Assembly (NCBI GenBank): GCA_910575795.1
Contig: CAJTGE010000023.1
Span: forward strand, 17,854 to 81,853
Source of the DNA: Clostridiaceae bacterium
Lineage (GTDB): Bacteria; Bacillota; Clostridia; Lachnospirales; Lachnospiraceae
Direction of reading: 5' to 3'
DNA length: 64,000 nt
The notes beneath the pieces are model-generated. The model did no database searches. It saw nothing but the letters and a program-made list of their open reading frames with translations, and had not been told where the DNA came from. Numbering within the stretch: position 1 is the first letter of the stretch; each line of letters begins with the position of its first letter. This document shows positions 41,481 through 49,737 of the stretch, in pieces. The translations under genes and the position numbers were made by a program.

Positions 41481-42941
41481 CTACCTCTTTTCCTTAAAAC
41501 GTGCGGCCGCGGCCCCCAGGCCCATGCTGTGCGAGCCCTTAAATAAAACCGTGTCGCCTTCCTGCAAAAGGCCCTCCAGATAGCAAAGCAGCGCGTCCAT
41601 TTCCCCCTCTTTAAAGCATTTCGTGTGGACGCCCTGCCCCGCGCGCGCCATCCGGCTTACGCAATTCCCCGCATCAGCGTCCCGCGCCGGATCCGCGCCG
41701 GATCCGATTCCGGCCGGAGGCGCCTCCGCAGCAGCCGCCGCGATCTCCGCCGCCAGCTCCCCGTACGTGATCAGCTCCTCCACGGGCTGATTCTGCAAAA
41801 AAATGCCGATCTCCCTGTGGAAACGCGGCGCGTCCGGGCCCAGCTCCTTCATATCCGCCAGCACGGCGATCCGTCTTCCGCCCTCAAAGGATGACAGCAC
41901 CCGGAGCCCGGCTTTCATCGAATCCGGGCTCGCGTTATACGTATCGTCGATCACCGTAACGCCGCCCGCGGTTTCCACCTGCTGACGCCCCTCAAAGCCG
42001 GTAAAACGCGAAAGGCCCGCCGCCGCCTGTTCCGGGGAGACGCCGAACGAATCGGCAACGGCCAGGGCCGCCAGGGCGTTGGAAATATTGTGCTCCCCCA
42101 TCACGCCCAGGCGCACCGGCGTCCTGGCGCTTCCATGGGCCAGGATAAACGAAGCAAAGCCGCCCTCCGAGCGGATCTCCTCCGCCCGGTAATCCGCATC
42201 CGGCCCGGTTCCATATGTGATCACGCGCAGATCCTCCCTGATCCGCGCCGTTTTCAGCAGATCATTATCCGCATTCAGGAACACGGCCCCTCCGGGCTTC
42301 ATCCCGTCCTGGATGTGAAGCTTTTCCTCGAGAATGCGCTCGCGGGAGCCCAGATTTTCGATGTGCGTCACGCCGATATTCGTAAACACCGCCGCATCCA
42401 CGGCCGCGAGCCGCGCGATCACCTCCATCTCGCCCGGCTCGCTCATGCCGAGCTCCAGCACGCCGATCTCATCGTCCCTCCCGATCTCGGAGATGGTGAT
42501 GGGAACGCCTACCTGGCTGTTATGGTTGGCCGGGGTCTTAAAGGTGCGGAAGGCCGCCGAAAGCGCGGCCGCCGTCATTTCACGCGTCGTCGTCTTGCCC
42601 ACGCTGCCCGTGATCCCAACCAGAGGGATACAAAGCCGCCGCCGGATGTACGCGCCGATCGCCTGCAGCGCCGCCTTTGTATCCTCAACCCGTATAAGCG
42701 CCCCCGTAAAGCCCTTTGGCGCCGTCTCATGCCTTGAGGTAAGCGCCGCAGCCGCGCCGTTCTCCATGGCCTGGCCGATAAAACGGTGCGCATCGTTTTT
42801 CTCCCCGATCAGGGGGACAAACAAATCGTCCCCCCTCATAGCCCTGGAATCAATACTGATATGGCGAAGCGGCGTAAGGCTGTCCCCACACAAAAGACTC
42901 CCTCCCGCTGCCTGCGCGATTTCCTTTACCCTGATCTCCAT
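41481..42941 (-). CDS. murF: UDP-N-acetylmuramoyl-tripeptide--D-alanyl-D-alanine ligase
   Basis: 486 residues from the ATG of MEIRVKEIAQAAGG, behind AAAGGAGG. N-terminal UDP-binding domain, central ATPase (GITGSVGKTTTREMTAAAL), HNSQVGVP, LELGMSEPGEM, and the C-terminal domain beginning DTYNASPDSMKAGL. It adds D-Ala-D-Ala to the muropeptide precursor. A low-complexity Ala/Gly stretch around residues 400-420 is unusual but within the C-terminal domain. It follows murE by 10 bp. Confidence 0.95.
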   Translation of the reverse strand: MEIRVKEIAQAAGGSLLCGDSLTPLRHISIDSRAMRGDDLFVPLIGEKNDAHRFIGQAMENGAAAALTSRHETAPKGFTGALIRVEDTKAALQAIGAYIRRRLCIPLVGITGSVGKTTTREMTAAALSAAFRTFKTPANHNSQVGVPITISEIGRDDEIGVLELGMSEPGEMEVIARLAAVDAAVFTNIGVTHIENLGSRERILEEKLHIQDGMKPGGAVFLNADNDLLKTARIREDLRVITYGTGPDADYRAEEIRSEGGFASFILAHGSARTPVRLGVMGEHNISNALAALAVADSFGVSPEQAAAGLSRFTGFEGRQQVETAGGVTVIDDTYNASPDSMKAGLRVLSSFEGGRRIAVLADMKELGPDAPRFHREIGIFLQNQPVEELITYGELAAEIAAAAAEAPPAGIGSGADPARDADAGNCVSRMARAGQGVHTKCFKEGEMDALLCYLEGLLQEGDTVLFKGSHSMGLGAAAARFKEKR

Positions 42942-42951
42942 CGTTCCTCCT

Positions 42952-44415
42952 TTAAAGCCCCAGCCGGGCCGCCGCCTCCCTGACGACGCTCCGGTCCAAA
43001 AACGGATAGCGCACGCCCCGGATCTCCTGATAATCTTCATGCCCTTTTCCGATAATGGCAATCATATCCCCCTCCTGCGCGTGGGCGAGGCTGTACTCAA
43101 TCGCCTCCCGGCGGTCCGGAATCTCCAGATACGCGCCGTCCGTCCGCGAAAGGCCGGTCTTAATGTCCGCTAAAATATCCTCCACATTCTCAAACCGGGA
43201 ATTATCGGCTGTGATGATACACAGATCCGCCAGTCTCCCGCCGATCTCCCCCATGGAATACCGCCGATCCTTTGCCCGGTTGCCGCCGCAGCCAAAGACA
43301 CAGACCAGGCGCTTCGGACGGTAATCGCGCAGCGTCATAAGAAGGCTCTCCATGCTGACCGCATTGTGCGCATAATCCACGATCACCGTACATTTGGGCG
43401 AACGGTGCACAATCTCCATGCGGCCGTCCACCTGTATGTGCTCCAGCGCGTGGCGGACACGCTCCTTATCAAGCCCCAGATGGCTGCAGACCCCGGCCGC
43501 CGCCAGCGCGTTATACACATTAAAACGCCCCGGCACATTGACCCGCAGGGCGAGATCCCACATGCCCTTCATCCGAAACTCCACTCCCACAAAATCATGC
43601 TCTCTTATGTAGCGGATCCCCTCCGCCCAGGCATCCGCCTCCTGTTCCAGGGAAAACGTCTCGATCCGCGCCGCCGCCCCCTGCGCAATATCCGCAAAAT
43701 GTCCGTCGTCCCGGTTCACGAGGCAGACCGCGCTGTGCTGTAAAAGCTGTTTTTTATAGTGCAGATACTCCTCAAAGCTGGCGTGCTCATTGGGCCCGAT
43801 ATGGTCATTGGAAATATTCAAAAAGACAGCGTAATCAAAGAAAATCCCGTCCACCCGATGCATCAGATAGCTCTGGGAGGACACCTCCATCACCACATAC
43901 TTACATCCGGCGTCCGCCATCTTCGCAAAATACTCCTGCAGGATGTACGACTCCGGCGTCGTGTTGTCCGTCTTAAAACGTTCCTCCCCGATCATCGCGC
44001 CATTCGTCCCGATCAGCCCCGTCTTCCCGCCGCAGGCTTCCAGGATGGACTTGATCATGTAAGTCGTCGTCGTCTTTCCCTTTGTCCCTGTCACGCCGAT
44101 CATCGTCATCCGCTTCGCCGGACAGCCAAAGCGCGCGGCCGACAGAAGCGCCAGGGCATTCCGCCCGTTTTCAACCCGGAGAACGGTGACGGTCCTGGGG
44201 GCCTCTACTTCTTTCTCTGTGACAAGGACGCGGCAGCCGGCTTCAATCACGTCCGGGATAAAGCGGTGGGAATCCACATTTGCTCCGCGCATGCAGACGA
44301 ATACGGCGCCGGGGGCGGCTTTTCTGGAATCGTAGACGACTTCGTTTACTTCTTCAGAGAGGGAGCCCTGTAATAAGGCGTAATTTAATTCCTTGGTCCA
44401 ATCCTTGAGTTTCAT
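42952..44415 (-). CDS. murE: UDP-N-acetylmuramoyl-tripeptide synthetase MurE
   Basis: 487 residues. DSRKAAPGAVFVCMRG (UDP site), GVTGTKGKTTTTYMI (ATP loop), TTPESYILQ, VMEVSSQSYL, and the C-terminal specificity region ITADNSRFENVEDIL. MurE enzymes that add meso-diaminopimelate usually read DNPR at this point. Here it is DNSR, so the third amino acid is probably diaminopimelate but not certain. Start behind AGGAGG. Confidence 0.93.
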   Translation of the reverse strand: MKLKDWTKELNYALLQGSLSEEVNEVVYDSRKAAPGAVFVCMRGANVDSHRFIPDVIEAGCRVLVTEKEVEAPRTVTVLRVENGRNALALLSAARFGCPAKRMTMIGVTGTKGKTTTTYMIKSILEACGGKTGLIGTNGAMIGEERFKTDNTTPESYILQEYFAKMADAGCKYVVMEVSSQSYLMHRVDGIFFDYAVFLNISNDHIGPNEHASFEEYLHYKKQLLQHSAVCLVNRDDGHFADIAQGAAARIETFSLEQEADAWAEGIRYIREHDFVGVEFRMKGMWDLALRVNVPGRFNVYNALAAAGVCSHLGLDKERVRHALEHIQVDGRMEIVHRSPKCTVIVDYAHNAVSMESLLMTLRDYRPKRLVCVFGCGGNRAKDRRYSMGEIGGRLADLCIITADNSRFENVEDILADIKTGLSRTDGAYLEIPDRREAIEYSLAHAQEGDMIAIIGKGHEDYQEIRGVRYPFLDRSVVREAAARLGL

Positions 44416-44477
44416 AGCATTTCCTCCTGTTTATGGGGTGGGATGGGGGTCTTGGGGGCTGGCCGGGGGGATCGTGA

Positions 44478-44626
44478 AGGGGCCGCCTGGAACCGGCAGC
44501 GAATCCGACGGAACCGCGCTCTCGCTCAGTGAAAAGCGCAGCGGACACTAAGCCCTTTAAAGACCTCGCTAAATTCCGGCGGTTTGGGGTGGGTTCCTTA
44601 CGGATTTCCTGCCGGTTCCAGGCTAC
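44478..44626. repeat. GGGCCGCC...GGCTAC element, full copy A
   Basis: About 149 bp. The outer stem TGGAACCGGCAG pairs with CTGCCGGTTCCA. The interior carries TCCGACGGAACCGCGCTC, CAGTGAAAAGCGCAGCGG, CTCGCTAAA...CCGGCGGTTT and GGGTTCCTTACGGAT. It lies between murE and ftsK and is inverted relative to copy B. Confidence 0.8.
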
Positions 44627-44980
44627 GCTGTTGGCCGGCCGGGGTTGGGAATGTATCCCGTTTTGAGTTCTGTATTGGCAATGTGATTTATTCATTGCGC
44701 TGTAAATTAAGCAATTGTAGAAGATTAACAACTCAAAGCATTACTCTGAAAAGCTCATAAAACAAGGTTCTTACATTTTTTGAGCGGTAATTTATCTACT
44801 TATCTACAAATCACAACCCGGACAAGCCGGAACCAAAAATTTTGCCATTTTGCGCAAGATTTCGTTGTTAAGCGCCTAACGAATACAAAATATTATGCAA
44901 TAATTTATGCTAATCCAGATCGGCCAGCAGTTCTTTACCAAATGAGAGCTATGCCGCTCTGCTCTATAGCCCGCAAAAAC
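44627..44980. other. AT-rich non-coding spacer
   Basis: About 350 bp of AT-rich DNA upstream of murE between two inverted copies of the repeat element. No gene is supported. It probably contains the murE promoter, but no candidate -35/-10 pair is convincing. Confidence 0.5.
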
Positions 44981-45128
44981 GTAGCCCGGGACAGGCTATG
45001 TATCCGTAAGGAACCCATTGAAAACCGCCGGTACTTAGCGAGGCCTTTTCGAGCTTAGCACCGCTGCGCTTTTCACTGAGCGAGAGCGCGGTTCCGTCGG
45101 ATACACAGCCTGTTCCGGGCGGCCCCTT
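44981..45128. repeat. GGGCCGCC...GGCTAC element, full copy B (inverted)
   Basis: Reverse orientation, about 148 bp. The outer stem here is CGGAACAGGCTGTG against a matching arm, different in sequence from copy A but still pairing. The interior blocks match copy A closely. Confidence 0.8.
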
Positions 45129-45197
45129 CACGACATCTATACTACTATCATACGCATCTCCACCGCCCGCCGTTCGCAAATAAACAACGCTACCCCA

Positions 45198-48100
45198 TCA
45201 CTCTTCCTCAAGCATGTTCTCAAACTCCTCCATGCTCATCAAAATCTTCCTCGGCTTCGTCCCTTCTTCCTCGCCGACCACTCCCGCGTCCGCAAGCTGG
45301 TCCATAATCCTCGCCGCCCGGTTAAATCCGATCTTGAACATCCTCTGCAGCATCCCGATCGACGCCTTATCCTTTTCAATGATAAAACGCCCGGCCTGTG
45401 CGAAATACGCGTCCTGCTCGCTCCGGCCTGCGTCTCCGCCGGACATGGAGCCGTTCCCGATCCGGGACTGTACGTCCGCGCTGTACTCCGCGGTCAGGCC
45501 CTGCTCTGTCAGGAATTCCACCACGGCGGAAACCTCCTGATCCGACACGAATGCGCCCTGTACGCGCTGCGGCTTCTGGTAGCCGGACGGGTAAAAGAGC
45601 ATGTCGCCCTTTCCTAACAGCTTTTCCGCCCCGTTCATATCAATGATCGTGCGCGAGTCCACGCCGGACGAAACGGAAAATGCGATCCTGGAGGGCACGT
45701 TTGCCTTGATGAGGCCCGTGATGACGTTGACGGACGGGCGCTGTGTCGCAATTACGAGATGGATGCCCGCGGCTCTTGCGAGCTGGGCCAAGCGGCAGAT
45801 CGCGTCCTCCACCTCCCCGGGGGCTACCATCATCAGATCCGCCAGCTCGTCTACAATAATCACGATCTGGGGCAGCTTTTCAGGCTTATTGTCATCGTCA
45901 ATCTCTGCCGTCCGCTGGATTTTTTCGTTGTAGCCCTTTAAGTCGCGGACATTGTATTTGGCAAATTTCGCGTAGCGGTCCATCATCTCCCCCACGGCCC
46001 AGTTGAGCGCCCCGGAGGCTTTTTTCGGATCCGTTACCACCGGGATCAAAAGATGCGGGATCCCGTTGTATACGCTCAGCTCTACCACCTTTGGATCCAC
46101 CATGATGAGCTTGACATCCTCGGGCTTTGCCTTATAAATGACGCTCATGATCAGCGTATTGATGCAGACCGATTTTCCGGAGCCCGTTGCGCCCGCGATC
46201 AGCAGGTGCGGCATTTTGGCGATATCCGTTACCACTGCCTGGCCGCCGATATCCTTACCTACGGCAAAAGCCATGCGCGAGGGATGACGCCTGAAATCCT
46301 CTGTCTCCAGCAGCTCCCGCAGAAGCACAACCTGGTTTTCCTTGTTCGGCACCTCGATCCCCACCGCTGACTTGCCCGGGATCGGCGCTTCTATGCGGAT
46401 GTCCGCCGCGGCCAGGCTCAGTTTGATGTCATCCGCCAGGCCGACGATCTTGCTCACCTTAACGCCCTGCTCCGGGTGCAGCTCATAGCGCGTAACCGAC
46501 GGGCCGCAGCTTATGTTCGTCACCGTAACGCCGACCCCGAAGTTCTGCAGCGTCTGCTGGAGCTTGATCGCTGTCTCCCGGTATTCCTTGTCGGAAAAGG
46601 CCGTATTCCGCTCTCCGCGCTTTAACAGATCAAGCGGCGGGAAAATATACTCCTTCTTGACTGCTTTCACGGTTTCAGCCTTTTTACTTATCAGCTCCGG
46701 AACCGTGTCCCTATCCGGCAGGTTCTTTCTCTCCTCCCGCTTCTGCTCCATGACCTTCCTGACCGCTTCCGTATCGGTTTCAATCACCTTCCCGGATGTC
46801 GTTACCACCCGCTTCGCCTCCTCCGGGACAACAAAAGCCGACGCGGAGGAGGAGGGCGCGCCGGGCGCCTCCTTCCTCACAGGCACGGTGGATGATACGT
46901 GTTCGAGACTGAGCCCATCCTCCGGCCGGATATCAAGAAAGCCCTCCGCATCCTCTTCAATAAAAGCGTCGCCTCCATAGACGTCCCCGGCATCCCCGAG
47001 ATCCTCCGCCGCTGCAACGTACGCATGTTCAGAACGCCAGGGCTGCGGCCTCTCTTCCGATCGCGCCGCAGCGCCGTCCCGGCCCGCGGATATCTGGGGC
47101 TCCGGCCGCATGCCCCCGCCCGGGACGGCGTCTGCTGCTCCGGGCACATTCGCGCCCCGAACGGCGTCCGGCGCTCCGGCGGACGCACCCCCGGCCAGGA
47201 CTGCATCGGCCGCTGCACGGCCAGGCGCGCTCCCGTCCCGGATGTCCGGCGTCCGGCCGCCCGCAGGATTACCTGCGCTTCCCCCCTGGCCCGCGGCTGC
47301 GCCGTCACTCGGGGCCGGGTCCGCCGATGATCCTTCCTGCGCCCGGGCTGCGTCTCTTCCCGGGCCTGCCGCCGCCGAATTACCGCGCGCCGCGCCTGTT
47401 CTGGCAACGTCCGCCCCCGCGCCCCCGGCCGCATCGCCGGCAAGCTCCTCAAAGGTTCTTACATCCCGGCGGATATAAAGATGTTTGAGAAGCTGATCGC
47501 TGTCGGATCCGTCCTCTGGACCATAGTCCAGCTTCCGGCTGGCCTTTGGTTCCGGAACTTTCCCGGCCGGCTCTTTTGTTTCGCTCTCCAGCCCGTAATC
47601 AGCAGCCTCCTGCACGGGAATTTCCTGTGCGGGGAAATCCTGCATGGGGATTTCCTCATCTGCAAAAAATGTCTCATGCGCCGGGCGGCCTTCTTCCATG
47701 CAGGGCTCTTCCCCCCATCCTCCCGCCGGCTCTTCCTCCGGCGCGGCGTCAAAATCCTCCTGCCCGGGCCGGTGGATCACGCCGCGGAAGACATCCGCCG
47801 GGCTCTGCGGCCGCGCGCCCGCTCCTTCCGGCGCCATATCCTCATCATAATCATATCCGCCCGTATCCGGGCCCAAAACCGTCCCCTCCGGGATGTCGGA
47901 CGTAAAATCACGCATCAGGACATCATCGGCCAGCCTCGTCGCGCCCAGATTCACGCCCCGCACGCGCTGTTCCTCGCGCAGCCGGGCCCGTTCCTCCTTC
48001 CGCTCCTCATGAAGCTCCCGGCGGCGGCTCATATCCTCCCTGGCGTACTCATACGCCTTCTCCCCGCCCTGCTTCACCAGGTTCACAAGCGAGCGCTCCG

Positions 48101-48719
48101 TCACGCAGACCGCCCCAATCGCCAGCAGGACAAAGAGCACCAGATACGCGCCCACATTTCCCAGAGAACCGGCCAAAAGCACCACTAAAATCCCGCCAAT
48201 CAATCCGCCGCCCGAGCCGCTGGCGCCGGATTCCATAAAATAAGCGGTCAGCTTCCAGCCCTCTTTCAGCCCGCCCCCAAACATCATCTGCGACAGCCCG
48301 CACAGGGCAAGCAGCACGGCCGCCATGGCTGTCATCTTAATCACCGCCCGGACATCGCCCCGGTTGGACAGATAAAAGCAGGCGCCCGTAAACAAAAGGA
48401 TGGGCGCCACATACCCGATGCTGCCAAACACGCCCAGAAGCGTTTTCCGGCAGAAATCGCCCACTGCGCCGCAAAGGCCGAAATTACTCAAGAACAAAAG
48501 CACCGACACCGCAAACGTCACAATGATCGCCACCTCGGTCCCCATAAAGCTGTTCTCTTCCTCCAAAGGCTGCGCCGCCGCCCTGCTCCGCCCCGCCCCG
48601 GGACGCCCTGCCCCGCCCTTTGCGCGGCTGCCCGCGGCCTGGGCCGAAGTGTTTTTCTGCCTGGCGGCCGTCCCTTTTCTGCTGTCTGTATCCTGTTTTT
48701 TTCTGCTTGCGCCTGCCAC
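45198..48719 (-). CDS. ftsK: FtsK/SpoIIIE-family DNA translocase
   Basis: 1173 residues from a GTG with GGAGG 10 bases upstream. Four membrane helices (about 60-205), then an unusually long Ala/Gly/Pro/Asp-rich linker (about 255-650, with many AADAVLAGGASAG-like stretches). The motor domain follows: KTAV-type beta strands, Walker A LIAGATGSGKSVCIN, Walker B IVDELADLMM and ATQRPSVNVITG. The C-terminal winged-helix gamma domain is IIEKDKASIGMLQRMFKIGF. It pumps chromosomal DNA through the division or sporulation septum. Motor and gamma domains are intact. Confidence 0.93.
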   Translation of the reverse strand: MAGASRKKQDTDSRKGTAARQKNTSAQAAGSRAKGGAGRPGAGRSRAAAQPLEEENSFMGTEVAIIVTFAVSVLLFLSNFGLCGAVGDFCRKTLLGVFGSIGYVAPILLFTGACFYLSNRGDVRAVIKMTAMAAVLLALCGLSQMMFGGGLKEGWKLTAYFMESGASGSGGGLIGGILVVLLAGSLGNVGAYLVLFVLLAIGAVCVTERSLVNLVKQGGEKAYEYAREDMSRRRELHEERKEERARLREEQRVRGVNLGATRLADDVLMRDFTSDIPEGTVLGPDTGGYDYDEDMAPEGAGARPQSPADVFRGVIHRPGQEDFDAAPEEEPAGGWGEEPCMEEGRPAHETFFADEEIPMQDFPAQEIPVQEAADYGLESETKEPAGKVPEPKASRKLDYGPEDGSDSDQLLKHLYIRRDVRTFEELAGDAAGGAGADVARTGAARGNSAAAGPGRDAARAQEGSSADPAPSDGAAAGQGGSAGNPAGGRTPDIRDGSAPGRAAADAVLAGGASAGAPDAVRGANVPGAADAVPGGGMRPEPQISAGRDGAAARSEERPQPWRSEHAYVAAAEDLGDAGDVYGGDAFIEEDAEGFLDIRPEDGLSLEHVSSTVPVRKEAPGAPSSSASAFVVPEEAKRVVTTSGKVIETDTEAVRKVMEQKREERKNLPDRDTVPELISKKAETVKAVKKEYIFPPLDLLKRGERNTAFSDKEYRETAIKLQQTLQNFGVGVTVTNISCGPSVTRYELHPEQGVKVSKIVGLADDIKLSLAAADIRIEAPIPGKSAVGIEVPNKENQVVLLRELLETEDFRRHPSRMAFAVGKDIGGQAVVTDIAKMPHLLIAGATGSGKSVCINTLIMSVIYKAKPEDVKLIMVDPKVVELSVYNGIPHLLIPVVTDPKKASGALNWAVGEMMDRYAKFAKYNVRDLKGYNEKIQRTAEIDDDNKPEKLPQIVIIVDELADLMMVAPGEVEDAICRLAQLARAAGIHLVIATQRPSVNVITGLIKANVPSRIAFSVSSGVDSRTIIDMNGAEKLLGKGDMLFYPSGYQKPQRVQGAFVSDQEVSAVVEFLTEQGLTAEYSADVQSRIGNGSMSGGDAGRSEQDAYFAQAGRFIIEKDKASIGMLQRMFKIGFNRAARIMDQLADAGVVGEEEGTKPRKILMSMEEFENMLEEE

Positions 48720-48858
48720 TGTTTTTCAGCCTCCAATATCTGACATACAATTTGTAATTCACAAGGTTTTTATACTGCCTGCGCGCGTGTTACCGGACAG
48801 GCTACAGAGTAGTATACATAAAAATGGAAAAAAAAGCAACGGGATTGGGGGCTTTATA

Positions 48859-48887
48859 TTGCATTTATCAATACTACGTGGTAAACT
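48859..48887 (+). promoter_or_regulatory. Promoter of the marR gene
   Basis: -35 TTGCAT (48859-48864), 17-bp spacer, -10 TAAACT (48882-48887, 4 of 6). The operator-like palindrome at 48896-48907 would overlap the start point. Confidence 0.5.
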
Positions 48888-48895
48888 AATAATTG

Positions 48896-48907
48896 TTCTA
48901 TATAGAA
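48896..48907. promoter_or_regulatory. Palindromic operator-like site, probable MarR autoregulation
   Basis: TTCTATATAGAA, a perfect 12-bp palindrome at the predicted transcription start, 29 bp before the marR start codon. Confidence 0.5.
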
Positions 48908-48935
48908 ATATTCTAACCGGATCTGAGGTGATTTA

Positions 48936-49379
48936 TTGGAGACGAAAGGCGGATTTTATATCACACAGATAAAGCAGCTTCAGGACAGGATTTTTGAAAG
49001 GTTATTACTTGAAAACGGCATCGAAATAAGCGGCGGGCAGGGACGGATTCTGTTTATTTTGTGGAAAACGGATCACCTTACAATCAGCGAAATAAGTAAG
49101 GAAACATCCCTTGCCAAAAATACGGTTTCTGTGGTAATAAACGGCATGGTAAATAAGGGGATTGTGGAGAGGAAGATAAACCCCAGAAACCGCCGCCAGG
49201 CCATAGTGTCGCTTACTGAATATGCAAAATCACTGCAGACAAGATTTGAAGCTGTATCTCAGCAGATGAATACCCTGTTTTATCACGGTTTTTCAGAAAA
49301 AGAACAGCGGCAGTTTGAGCAGTATCTTGCCCGGATACTGGAAACCCTGACAGAAAATCTGCATACAGGCAATTCATGA
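48936..49379 (+). CDS. MarR-family transcriptional regulator
   Basis: 147 residues from a TTG start with GAGGTG 6 bases upstream. Winged helix-turn-helix: LTISEISKETSLAKNTVSVVINGMV is the recognition region, KGIVERKINPRNRRQAIVSLT the wing, with dimerisation helices at both ends. It probably represses itself and the flavin-binding gene that follows. AT-richer than the surrounding chromosome, so likely acquired. The ligand is unknown. Confidence 0.88.
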   Translation: METKGGFYITQIKQLQDRIFERLLLENGIEISGGQGRILFILWKTDHLTISEISKETSLAKNTVSVVINGMVNKGIVERKINPRNRRQAIVSLTEYAKSLQTRFEAVSQQMNTLFYHGFSEKEQRQFEQYLARILETLTENLHTGNS

Positions 49380-49392
49380 AGGGAGGATTTCA

Positions 49393-49640
49393 ATAACAAA
49401 AATAGAATATATAACCGAATTTATCCAAAAGCAGAAAACTGTTTTTATCGGTTCAGCAGACGAAGATGGTTTCCCAAATATAAAAGCGATGTTTACGCCG
49501 CGTAAAATAGACGGAAATTGCTTTTATTTTACGGCCAATACTTCTTCCATGCGTTCGCAGCAGTTTATGAAGAACCCAAAGGCAAGTATTTATTTTTATA
49601 ACAGAGGGCGCTTTAAGTATGAAGGTATTATGCTGACATA
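49393..49640 (+). pseudogene. Truncated pyridoxamine 5'-phosphate oxidase-family (flavin-binding) gene
   Basis: A good GGGAGG site precedes codon ATA (49393-49395) where an ATG is expected. The reading frame from there encodes KQKTVFIGSADEDGFPNIKA and CFYFTANTSSMRSQQF and KASIYFYNRGRFKYEGIMLT, the N-terminal half of the split-barrel flavin-nucleotide-binding fold. Homology stops at about 49640, and the frame runs on as the antisense of the next gene. Both the lost start codon and the missing C-terminal half indicate a decayed gene. It was probably co-transcribed with marR. Confidence 0.7.
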
Positions 49641-49737
49641 TGCACATCAAACATCCCGTCAAAATCAAACAGATGGCCTGCCCGCCGCGCGGGCCGCGGG
49701 GCCGGAACATGTTTTACACCCATTCCGGCGCCGCGGC

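Noticed and set aside
44416-45197. CRISPR-like array suggested by repeated blocks
   Set aside because: The blocks are two inverted copies of one 148-149 bp element. There are no short regular repeats with spacers.
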